From positions 62,001 through 126,000 of the forward strand of contig NZ_LAYQ01000016.1 in assembly GCF_000988205.1 (NCBI RefSeq): a DNA stretch of 64,000 bases, read 5' to 3'. Below, piece by piece: positions 49,563 to 59,055 of this stretch (its first letter is position 1; each line of letters begins with the position of its first letter). Below the pieces are notes generated by a model, which saw only the letters and a list, made by a program, of their open reading frames with translations, made no database searches and was not told the DNA's origin. Origin of the DNA: Corynebacterium minutissimum. GTDB taxonomy: Bacteria > Actinomycetota > Actinomycetes > Mycobacteriales > Mycobacteriaceae. Both the position numbers and the translations under genes were made by a program.

Positions 49563-51946
49563 TGGTTATCTCCCTTGCTGGATGTGGTGTGTGGTGGTTC
49601 TTCTGGTGTGTCGGTGTCCGGCACATACACCTGTGCCAGGCCTTGGGGTGCCCCACGCACGACCCATTGGCCGCGGCCGGGCGGCAGCGCTACTGGTTTG
49701 ATGCCGAAGATGGCGCCTTCGTCGCGGTCGGCGTCGAGAAGCAGCAGTGCTGGCTGCAGGTCGCGCACTGCCGAGAGGAACTGCCCAAACAGCGCGCGCC
49801 CGATTCCTCCTGATTTGCGCGCGAGCACTAGGTGCAGGCCCACATCGCGGGCGTGCGGGAGAATCTCCACAAGTGGTGCCAGGGCAATGTCACTGACCAA
49901 GTCGAGATCATCGATGACAAGGTAAATATCCGGCCCCTCCCACCAGCTCCGCGCGGCCAACTGCGCGGGAGTGACCTCGGGGCCGGGGAGGCGCTGCTCT
50001 AAGGTGCGGACGGTATCGAGGATGGCCTGGGTGGCTGCGCTTGCCGACGCCCCGTAGACCGCCACCATCTCCTCATCCAGCGTCCCCAAATGTGCCCGGC
50101 GCTCATCGATAACCACGAGGCGGGCTTCCTCCCGGTTCAGTTGGCTGATACCGGCGAGAATCACGCTGAGGAACTGCGACTTACCGGAACCTTGAGAACC
50201 AATGCACACGAGGTGGGGCTGCGTGGTCGGATCCCACGTCAGAAGGTCCAGGTCCGGCCCGCCAATTCCCCAAGCCACCCCGGCCGGTGGGCTGCCGGCC
50301 GGTTGTGGAAGCTCGGTGAGCAGGGCGGGCAGCATCTTCAACGGCGGGACCGGCTGGGCGTCCGCATGCACTCCGCAGATATGAGCGATATCCTGCGGGG
50401 ACGTCGCAGCGAAGAGCAGGTTCTCCCCCGCCAGCGTGATGCCCCGACCGGGCGCTGCCGGGAGTTTTTGTTGTGCTTTGCGGTCAATGAGGGAATCCAT
50501 GGCTTCACCCAGACGCAGCTCGAGGCGCGCCGCGATAAGGTCCCGGATTGACGGCCGCAGGCTGGTCCACCGCGCCGCCGCGATCAGGACGTGTACGTGG
50601 GAGGACGCACCATCTGCGACCAGCTGAGTAATCGGCTCGGCGAGATCTTCAAAATCCGCCCCAGAGGTGCCAATGTGGTGCCAGCCATCCAGAATCAGAA
50701 AGGTGTGGCGGGATTCCGGGCGACGCACGAGACCAGCGACTTCGTCGACGATGCGCCGTACCTTCTCCGGTTCCTCGCGGCCGGCCACCCCGGCCACGTG
50801 GGGCAACCGCTCCAGAACCTGCAGTTGCCCGCCGCCCAAGTCGATGACATAAAAGCGCACCTGGTCCGGCGAGTGCCGCAGTGCCATTCCGGAGGCGATA
50901 CTGCGCAGCGCCATTGACTTGCCCGACTGCGGCCCACCGCACAGGGCCAGGTGCCCGCCACCCGTCGTGAAGTCCACGGTGAGCGGGTCTTGGCGCTGGT
51001 GGTAGGGGCGGTCGATAAGCCCGACCTCGGCGCACAGCCCACCGCCCGCGCCGGGCGGTTCTACCTGCACAGCGGCGACACTGGACAGCTCCACCACGGC
51101 GGGCAAGGGCGGCAGCCAGATTCGCCGCGCTGATTGACCGCGCCCGGCGGCTTCGTCCCGGGCAGCCCCCACCACGGTGTCAAGGAGGGTGCTCGAGGAG
51201 TCCACGAGTACTGCATAGTCCACGTCCTCTACCGCAGCGCAGTGCCCGGTGAAAAGCTCTAGGCGCGCCGTGTGCTGTGCGGAAGCATCATCTTCTAGCG
51301 CTACCCGGCGCGTCACCGGGCCGGACACATAGGAGCCCTGGAAACGTGTGGGGGCATCGGCGTCCGTCTTGAGGTAGCCGGCTCCCGGCTGGGCTGGGAG
51401 GTGGTAGGCGTCGGGCACACCGAGGACCTGGCGGGACTCCCCGGCGGAGAATGTCTTCAGGCCAATGCGGTAGGACAGGTGCGAATCCAATCCCCGTAGG
51501 CGCCCTTCTTCCAGGCGCTGGGAGGCCAGCAGCAGGTGCACGTGTAGTGAGCGGCCGAGCCTTCCCACTGCGACAAAAAGCTCGGCGAAGTCCGGGTGCT
51601 GGCCCAACAGTTCCGAGAACTCGTCCACCACGATGACCAGTGCCGGCAGCGGCCCATGCTCCGCCACCGCGGCAGCGGAGGCGTTGAACTCGCCCACATT
51701 GGCAAAGTTGCCGGCCTTGCGCAGCAGCTCCTGGCGGCGGTTCATCTCCCCGGAGATGGCATCGTACATGCGCTCCACCAGGGTAGATTCCTCCTCCAGG
51801 TTGGTAATCACGGCGGAGGTGTGCGGCAGCTCCTCGCAGCCGAGAAAGGTCGCGCCACCTTTGAAGTCCACGAGCACGAGGTTGAGCTCCTCCGGGCTAT
51901 GCGTGGCGGCTAAGGCCACGACGAGTGTCCTGAGCAGCTCCGATTT
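49559..51946 (-). pseudogene. eccC: EccC ATPase of the ESX secretion system, 5'-truncated
   Basis: C-terminal about 795 residues of the FtsK/SpoIIIE-type motor of type VII secretion. Domain 1 begins abruptly at KSELLRTLVVAL, the end of its Walker A, and keeps NLVLVDFKGGATF and its Walker B VIVVDEFSEL. Domain 2 has CGGPQSGKSMALRS and domain 3 has CIGSQGSGKSQFLS. Everything before the first Walker A lysine, i.e. the membrane segments and linker, is missing: homology stops at 51946/51947 and unrelated plasmid-like DNA follows. The remaining open frame adds about 16 unrelated residues. Either an element inserted into the P-loop codons, or two sequences were joined. ESX secretion would be lost if real. 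Confidence 0.85.
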
Positions 51947-52092
51947 AAACGAACATGGGTTGTGGGTACGATGGCGAACCCCACGAGAGCACACAGAGGG
52001 AGCACGGCAGGGTGTCCGTCGTCGTCAGTGCCAAATTACGCACAAAACAACGAAACACGTTACTGCAGGTCAAAGAGTGTTTTTATGGGACG

Positions 52093-52751
52093 TTTCGTAA
52101 ACACGGAAAAGTAAAGAAGCACATTACGAAACACAAAAACACGGTCTAAGCAGCACAGATGCAGTTTGTTTCGTTACTTTTCACTCTTTTGAAGAACATC
52201 TACATAAAGAGAGACGTTGCATCTCTCTTTGTGCGTCATGCCACACGGCGGCTGTGTGTTCACACGCATGCTCCATAGAGTGCGCCTTTGTGTGACGTAC
52301 CTCACTACCTATGTGCCACGGCGGCAGCAGCTGTCATAAAACGGTAGGGGGAAGGGGGATAAGGGGGATGTACACCCCCACGCGTAAGGAAAAAAGAAAA
52401 AAGACATTAATTGGTATTTACCAACTAATACGTTTTTTTTACTTTTCTAGGCTGTGGGGGCGGAATCATCCCCCGTTTCCCCCTCCCCCCTGTTTCAACG
52501 TCACACATGCGTGCGTGAGCCACGTCACTGAAAGTATCTGTGTGTCTCTATCTTGAAAGGATTAGGTCGAAAAGTAGCGAAATTACGAAACATGTACGCT
52601 ATCTCATCTATTCATGCAGGTCACAGCCCTGTGGCGTGTTTCGTAATTTAGTTCTTCGGTTTCCTTGAGTTTACGAAACCGCAGGTCACGCGTTTCGTAA
52701 TTTTTTCGTTGTTTGAGCGTCAAATTACGAAACGGCGCGAAACTACGAAAC
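52093..52751. repeat. Iteron-like array of ATTACGAAAC / GTTTCGTAAT
   Basis: At least six good copies in alternating orientation: about 52093, 52123, 52582, 52638, 52692 and 52724, with shorter versions near 52671 and 52743. They lie between the eccC break and the first gene. The density and inverted pairing suggest binding sites for a replication initiator or partition/regulator protein; with the replication gene just downstream, an origin is the best guess. Confidence 0.6.
52347..52490. other. G-tract / C-tract pair flanking an AT-rich core
   Basis: Three GGGGG runs (52347-52367) and, about 110 bases on, CCCCC-CCCCC-CCCCCC runs (52470-52490) flank an A/T-rich stretch. That stretch holds the palindrome TTGGTATTTACCAA (52411-52424) and a run of T. 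The G side could fold as a quadruplex, or the two tracts could pair. An origin unwinding region is possible. Confidence 0.5.
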
Positions 52752-52846
52752 GAACACTCGGTTGCGATGCCGTAGTACCTACACAGAGGCGTGCTTCATA
52801 CCTCTGACCTACACGCCTTTGTGACGCATTTACTCTCACGAGACCC

Positions 52847-52875
52847 TTGTTTGAGCGTTCTACGTAGGGTAAAAT
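52847..52875 (+). promoter_or_regulatory. Candidate promoter for the replication operon
   Basis: TTGTTT and TAAAAT are separated by 17 bases, about 240 bases upstream of the HTH gene. The long leader that follows contains no clear gene. Confidence 0.4.
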
Positions 52876-53113
52876 CGACAGCGAACAAAGTGTTCAATCC
52901 CACCTTCCGGGCCGTGGGGTGGCCCGATCAAGGCGTAGATAGTCCCCAACCCACCTGCTGAGACTGACCAGCTGCAGTTGCTAGAAGCAGGATGGAGATG
53001 TGCAGTTGCTGTAGGTGTCTCCCCACCTCGGACAAACGGGATAGCTTGCCGGATAACACACGGGCACGTGCCGGGCGAAAAGTGCGGGAACCTTCAATCT
53101 TTGAGGTTTCGTC

Positions 53114-53419
53114 ATGCCTTCAACCTTTTCGCCCAGTCAAGAGCTCTTTACTACTAAGGAAGCAGCGCAGTACCTCCACTGCAGTCCTCGCACGCTAGAG
53201 AAACGCCGTACTAACGGCCAGGAGCCGGTTTTCATTAAGGATGGCTGGTCCGTTAAATACCGCCGTGCAGATCTGGATGCCTTCATTGCCAGTACCGGGA
53301 ATTTCGTCCACGGCTCTATTACGGACGACGCTGTCGTCGCCAAGATCGTCGCAGCCGCTCCATCCTTCAGTGAAGAGCAGCGCCAACAGCTGCTTGCAGT
53401 GCTGGGAGGTGCAGCGTAA
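53114..53419 (+). CDS. Small DNA-binding protein, HTH_17/excisionase-like
   Basis: The 101-residue protein has a MerR-like winged helix (LFTTKEAAQYLHCSPRTLEK, then RYRRADLDAF-type wing with SVKYRRADLDAFIAS) at about residues 11-60 and a short helical C-terminus. This domain is found in excisionases and plasmid/phage regulators. The stop overlaps the start of the replication gene by one base (TAATG), so it is probably translated together with it and may control replication or bind the iteron array (inference). Confidence 0.75.
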   Translation: MPSTFSPSQELFTTKEAAQYLHCSPRTLEKRRTNGQEPVFIKDGWSVKYRRADLDAFIASTGNFVHGSITDDAVVAKIVAAAPSFSEEQRQQLLAVLGGAA

Positions 53420-56400
53420 TGACTCAAAAAGAAAGCGCCCCCACCACCGCTGATGAGGGCACCAATACCACTAACACCGATAATACTACTGTTGACGCTC
53501 AACCGTCAACCTCAAGTAAAGGTTTAGGGTTAGGTGCTCTGTCAGCTGAACACCTCGCTGAGCTGCGTGCCTCTGGCATCTCCGATGCGGTTATTGCCAG
53601 CTGCGGCGTATATACGGCTTATACCGTTGAGGATCTGCCTGAGCCACTGCGGTGGATCGGCAGGTTCCAAGACGCCCTCCCGGTGCTGGTCCATGAACTT
53701 CAAGAAGCAGGTCAAGGCACAACCTGGCAAGTAAAACCTCAGCCTGGCACTGTGGTACTTGCCGACGGCCGTGCACCTAAGTACATCGGTCCTTCGAAGG
53801 ACTCCGGCTACCCCGTGCCCTCGCTGATCGTGCGACGCGCAGTCCATGCTGGCACGCGTCGTGTCCTGCTGGTCGAGGGCATGAAGCAATCTCTGGCCGT
53901 GGTGTCTGTTACTGATGACGACACTGCCGTCTACTGCCTGCCTGGCATTACCTCATGGCAAGGCGGCGACGCAGGTCCCTCCCCTGCATTCCAACTCGTC
54001 GGCGGTCTGCCTGCCTTCATCATCGCCGATGCCGATGCAGCGAAGAACCGCTTGGTATATGACGGTGCGCAAGGACTTGGCACACTGTGCCGTCAATGGG
54101 GAGCATCCCCGGTGCGCTTCGTAAATGTCCCTGGCGGTGGCAAGCAAGGTATCGACGATGTGCTTGCGAACATCCCCGAGGATCGTCGAGAGACGATGCT
54201 TGAGCTGTGGATCAAACAGGCTGGCGACAAGCCATCCCAGAAGCGTCCTCCGATGGCACAAGTACCTGCACAGCCTGCATCGACTCCGCAGGCGGGTAGT
54301 ACGAAGCCCTCAGTCAACGCTGAGGTTGAGCCTTCTGTCTTCTACGACACTGTAGATAAGGCCGTCTACGACAAGCACGCAGGTACAACGCTATTCCGGT
54401 CCAACGATAAGCTCGTGGCTTTGGACACTAGGGATAGCCGCAAAACGCTTGACGTTGTGGATATTCCATACTTCATTGATATGGCTGCTCAGACCATTCG
54501 CGTCGAGCAGCACATGGCCAAGAAGGTAGTAACGCGGCCCCTCACGCTCACTGAGGCCTCTGTGATCTCAAATAAGAAGCGTTTATCGAAATACCCGCCA
54601 ATCGAGGCATCGTTGAGACCCCTATTCTCTCCGAGAACGGAGACATCATCTGCGAGCCTGGTTATAACACTGAAACACGTCGGTATGTAGATCTTTCGGA
54701 AGATCTTGAAGGATTTCACGTACCCGATGCTCCTACCGCCGACGATGCCCGGGAAGCGCTCGAAACGTTGTTGGAACCGTTCTGTGACTTCCCGTTTGCC
54801 TCGGAGGCCGATCGCACTCGCGCGGTGTCGATGCCGTTGACCATGCTTACCAGGGTTGTCTGCTCGACCTCCCCTTTGAAACTTGTCACGGCAAATAATC
54901 AAGGTGTCGGTAAGAACCTTGTGGTCCATGTCGCCAGTATTATTGCAACTGGTCGCGCCGCCCCTCTACAAAAGATGCCTTTTAGTGACGAAGAGATGGA
55001 CAAGGTGATCTACTCTGCCCTTTTGGCAGGTCGCACCCTGTTGACCTTCGACGAAGCCAGTAGCGGTTTGGAGAGTGAGGCCCTAGCCTCCATGATCACT
55101 GCTGAGGATTACTCCGGCCGTACGCTGGGCAAGTCGGAGCACCGGTCTGTGCCGAACAGCGCTTGTGTTATCGCTGTCGGTAAGAATGTTTCGTCTCGTA
55201 AAGACATGTCTCGTCGAACCCTTCCTATCGAGCTGGCGACGGACTTGGTTAACCCCGAGGCGAGGGATGGTTTTAAGTACCCCAGGCTTTTGGAGTGGGT
55301 ACAGGAGCACCGTAAGGAGCTTCTCGAAGCAGCTCATACGATGGTCCGTGCCTGGGTTGTTGCTGATAAGCCCGCACCTCCTTCCGGTTATGACACTGGC
55401 GGCTTCGAGGAGTGGTACTTCACGGTCGGCGGCATTCTCGCCTTTGCAGGCCGTAGCGACCTCATGGAGGGCGTGCGCGAATGGCGCAAGCAAGCCGACG
55501 AGAGCGAGCTGGAAGATCTTGCACACGTCGCGTGGCTACACCGCACCTTCGGTGACGAGCCGTTTCTCGCCTTCGCCGCGCAGAAGGCTATCGAAGAGGC
55601 AAACGCAGCACGTGAATTTGTACCTCTGCCTTCGGCGCTCTGGACGGTGGAGAATGCCACAGCGCAGCGCCTTGGACGCATGTACACCGGTTTCCAGGAC
55701 CGTCCTTTCGACGGCTACGTGCTACGCAGTGCCGGCTCGGTCAACCACACGAAGCGGTTCCAGGTCGTACGTGTCGATCCTGATGGCCCTGACGATGATG
55801 ATGGCGATGGCGGCACCGGTGGTGGCAGCGGCAACGGTGGCGGTACTCCTTCACCAGCACCGGAACCAACACCTGCAGAAACAGCAGACGGGCCGGTAGC
55901 ACCCGCAGCACCTGCCGACAGCACTACCGTCGTGTTCGATCTCGAAACTGGTGACGCAGATTATCTGCACGTCACGGATGATCCAGGCTTTGTCCGCCTC
56001 GCCACGTACTCTGTCAATGGTGCGGAGCCGGTGGCGACTACCGACATCGCTGGTGAACTCATACCCCTGCTAGAGAGTGCAGACACGATCGTTGGTCACA
56101 ACATCGTGCAATTCGACCTGCCAGCGTTGCAACGGCTCTACGGCTTGGATGACAAGGCTTTGATCAGGCTGGCAAGGTCCATGACACACTGATTCTGTCC
56201 CGGCTGGCTGCTGGCGGGGATACTGGTTTGGGCTACGGCCTTAACGCAGTCGCCGAACGTTGTGGTGTCGATGGCAAACTGCTCCGCGATGGCGAGAGTG
56301 CGCTCAAGGCCTTGGCGAAGCAGTTCGGCGGCTATGGCAAGATTCCTCTCGACAACGCTGAATACGTTGCCTACGCACTGCAGGACGTGCGTGCAAACGT

Positions 56401-57642
56401 AGCTGTCTACAACAAGATGCTCCCAGCTGCCTTGGAGGCAGTTAGCGCAGAGTATCTGCAGCGCGAGCACGAGAAAATGCACGCACTGAGCGTGGTTGAG
56501 TCCCACGGCGTGCGTGTAGACACTGCCAAGGTTGAAGAGTTTTTGGTAGAAGAAGCAGCCATCAAGTCTGAGACCCGTACCTGGCTCGGGGACACGGTTG
56601 GTCTCCCTGATACGGGGAAACAGCCCTGGTCGTCCAACAGCGGAAAACAAGCTATTGCCGACTATCTAGATAGTTTCGGCGTTGCTGTTCCGCGTACGAA
56701 GAGTGGGCGTATCAGCACCAGTGCGAAGGCGCTGAATGAACTTGCCGAACAGCACGCTGATGTGCCCGAGGTCGTCGAACTGGCCGAGAAGATGGAGACG
56801 CTGCTGCAGTCCTCTACCCCGGCCGCGACGATCAAGAAGCACTTGCACGGAGACAAGGTGTACCCGAGTATTCAGTCAAGCCAGGTCACTGGCCGGCTGA
56901 GTACCACGAACCCCGGCATGACGGTGTTCGGCTCCCGAGATGCGCGCCTCATCAGGCAGCGAGAAATGATCCTCCCGGACAACGCTGATGAAGCGTTGAT
57001 CTCCGTGGATCTCTCCCAGATCGACGCGCGCTGCATGGCAGCAGGTAGCGGTGATACCAAGTACGCAGAACTCTTTGCGCCAGGCCGCGACGCCCACACC
57101 GAGATGGCCATCAGGGTCTTCGGTGACGCTGAGCGCAGGCCTGACGCAAAGGCGCTCGGCCACGCCGCGAACTACGGCATGGGATCAAAGAGTTTTGCAG
57201 CGCATGCTGGCATCTCCGAGGTCGAGGCACAGGGGCAGTTGGACCGCATGCACTTCGAGTTTCCGCAACTCGAATACTTCAAAACCGCCTACGCAAGCAC
57301 GCCGAGGCGCTCGGCTGGGTTGCAACCGGGTTCGGTCGCCGTGTGGCCGTCGGCCGCTCCACTGCGTACACCCAAGCCCCTGCGGCGTACGGACAAGGCA
57401 CGGCACGTGATGTGTTCCTGGAGGGCGTGATGAACCTCCCGCAGGAGGTGCTAGAGATGATCCGTATCTTCGTCCACGACGAGATTGTGCTGTCGGTGCC
57501 GCGTGACCGTGCAGAAGAGATCAAGCAGACAGTTATGGCTGCCTTCAACGCCGTCACGCTGCCCGGCAAGGACGGTGTGGAAGTCCCTGTCCTGTCTGAC
57601 TCTGCAGGCCCTGCGGAGTCATGGGCTGGCTGTAAGGACTGA
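53419..57642 (+). CDS. Multidomain replication protein: Toprim-like + ATPase + 3'-5' exonuclease + family A DNA polymerase, three frameshifts
   Basis: After adding three bases this is one frame of about 1408 residues. Breaks lie near 54605 (IEA/GIVETP), 56160 (a TTT run one T short, then FDQAGKVHD) and 57292 (TAY/RKHAEALGW). Domain order: a DUF3854/Toprim-like primase part (HLAELRASGISDAVIASCGV, LLVEGMKQSLAV, IIADADAAKN, about 40-250). Next is an ATPase (Walker A-like NNQGVGKN near 493, Walker B TLLTFDEASSG near 540). An Asp/Gly/Pro linker follows. Then a DEDD exonuclease (VVFDLETGDA, GHNIVQFDLPAL, YVAYALQDVR). Last a family A polymerase (motif A DLSQIDARC, motif B KALGHAANYG, motif C VHDEIV). 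The linker and exonuclease are in the same unbroken frame as the ATPase, so the fusion is real and not created by the repairs. It probably replicates the element. Confidence 0.78.
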
Positions 57643-57731
57643 CCGAAGATGAGCGCCCTGCTGCCCACGCGTGGTCCTCCACGTGTGTTAGTGCAAACCG
57701 TTTCTGTTGATTATCGATTAAGGAGAGAAAA

Positions 57732-57839
57732 GTGTCTCAGGTAATTCGTAAGGCGTCACCTGCTTCCAAGATTTTCTGGTGGATGATGACGCTCTGCACC
57801 TGTGGTCTGTGGGCATTGTTTGTCGGCAAACCTCAGTAA
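57732..57839 (+). CDS. 35-residue single-helix membrane peptide
   Basis: A tiny ORF starting GTG 57732 with AAGGAGAG about nine bases before it encodes SQVIRKASPASKIFWWMMTL and then a Cys-containing helix ending VGKPQ. The strong ribosome site and hydrophobic helix suggest a real gene. It lies between the polymerase gene and the coiled-coil gene. Role unknown; a toxin-like or membrane-anchor role is possible. Confidence 0.5.
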   Translation: MSQVIRKASPASKIFWWMMTLCTCGLWALFVGKPQ

Positions 57840-57867
57840 GAAATAACCACTCGACAGGAGAAAAATC

Positions 57868-58149
57868 ATGTCTTTTCGTGAAGACTTTGAAGCCGTGCTG
57901 CGCGAAGAACAGCGCATCAAGGAAGAGTTAAACAGGCTGCGGCGTGCACACAAGGCAGTCAAGGGGCGTGCCGAGCAAATGCGTGAGTACGCCAAAGAGT
58001 TCAAGGTGAATCTCGACGGTGATGAACCGTCTACAGCGGGTGGAGACAAGTCTGCCGAGCCTGCTAAGCCGGACGGTAATGCACCGTCTGATACCGACAG
58101 CGGAGCGTCTGGCGAGCCGGATAACTCCGGTGAGTCTGTACAGAATTAG
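57868..58149 (+). CDS. Small coiled-coil protein with acidic tail
   Basis: The 93-residue protein has a charged coiled coil at about residues 5-45 (EDFEAVLREEQRIKEELNRL and on) and a Gly/Ser/Asp/Pro-rich disordered tail. AGGAG lies before ATG 57868. Followed by a strong terminator, so it ends the replication operon. No family recognised. Confidence 0.7.
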   Translation: MSFREDFEAVLREEQRIKEELNRLRRAHKAVKGRAEQMREYAKEFKVNLDGDEPSTAGGDKSAEPAKPDGNAPSDTDSGASGEPDNSGESVQN

Positions 58150-58233
58150 GCGCGTGGCTGTGCGGCCGGACCCCGTGTCGCCGTACAGCCTGAGCGCGAA
58201 AACTGTACCGCTGTAGCGGTCACTCCCCCATCG

Positions 58234-58262
58234 AAACCCCGTCCTCGTGGCGGGGTTTTGTC
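58234..58262 (+). terminator. Terminator of the replication operon
   Basis: AAACCCCG (58234-58241) pairs with CGGGGTTTT (58251-58259) around a short loop. Canonical rho-independent shape. Confidence 0.85.
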
Positions 58263-58355
58263 ATGCCTGGAGCCACTGCCGTGGCCGTGCTGCAGGGCTG
58301 CAGCAACGCGAAAACAGCATGGCCTCAGCGAGATATTCCGAAGGATATGTGTGTC

Positions 58356-58410
58356 AACCGGTTCATAACCGGTTACACGCAAAAAACAATCGGTTCGTAA
58401 CCGATTTTTT
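58356..58410. repeat. AACCGGTT palindromes and related hairpin
   Basis: Two copies of AACCGGTT are separated by CAT (58356-58374) inside a larger GTGT/ACAC inverted repeat. Then ATCGGTT-CGT-AACCGAT (58389-58405) is followed by a run of T. Partial copies (TTCATAACCGGTAC) recur near 58600. Likely regulator-binding sites or a second terminator. Confidence 0.55.
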
Positions 58411-58890
58411 ACCGTCTGAGCAGCAGCGATGACGGAATTGATGTGTCAGAGCTGATTTTCAGCGCTGACACCGTAAACACAGTATAAGGGGGTGCGACGC
58501 CAGGACTTTTTTGAAAAGTCTTATTTTCACTGCATGAGCAGGGAAAATGCACCGCTTACATACCGGCGTCAATTTTCGCGCCGAAAATGCGCACCGCTTC
58601 ATAACCGGTACATTTTTAATGTGACGGTTATGTTGGGCTTCGTCAGAAGCCTCAGGCAGGGCCAAACGGGGCGAATAGCGCCGTGAAGGCACTGCCCTGC
58701 TACGGGGCCAAGAAGATCGCCACAGCGTATCTTCGCAGGTCACGTAGCTTTTCACACAAGGCGAAGTGCGGCAGAACCGACCGAATAGGGAGGTTTTGAC
58801 CGCTTCGCTATGCCCGCTGCAGGCGCCCCCGTGAGACCTCAGTTATCCGAGCTTGCGAGGTGGCTAGACTGAGGTTTTTAGGGGGCTAAA
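58411..58890. other. Gene-free stretch before the oriT-like region
   Basis: About 480 bases with no supported gene, only partial repeats of the AACCGGT type and short ORFs without ribosome sites. Confidence 0.45.
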
Positions 58891-59037
58891 GAACTTCAAT
58901 TTTTTGGGGTAGAATCGTTTGGGACGGCGTAGCTAAGGGACCCGAACGATTCTTAGGGGACCCAGAAAATTGAAGTTCGTCATGTGTGCGCGTACATGGA
59001 GGGGTCGAAGACAGAGGCTCCGTGTACGCGCACACAT
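58891..59037. other. oriT-like nested inverted repeats ahead of the relaxase
   Basis: Outer arms GAACTTCAATTTT / AAAATTGAAGTTC (58891-58903, 58966-58978) are perfect. Inner arms AGAATCGTTTGGG / CCCGAACGATTCT (58911-58923, 58941-58953) differ at one position. Directly after lies a 20-bp inverted repeat (58982-59001 and 59018-59037, 19 of 20) with a 16-base loop, then the relaxase ribosome site. In MobV-type systems oriT lies just upstream of the mob gene, so this is the prime candidate. The last hairpin could also limit relaxase expression. Confidence 0.6.
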
Positions 59038-59055
59038 CTACAGGAGGTACACGAT

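Noticed and set aside
54691..56228. Reading the replication region as separate primase, helicase and polymerase genes
   Set aside because: The polymerase and helicase pieces lack ribosome sites at their apparent starts, conserved sequence continues across each break in another frame, and the linker joins ATPase to exonuclease in one frame.
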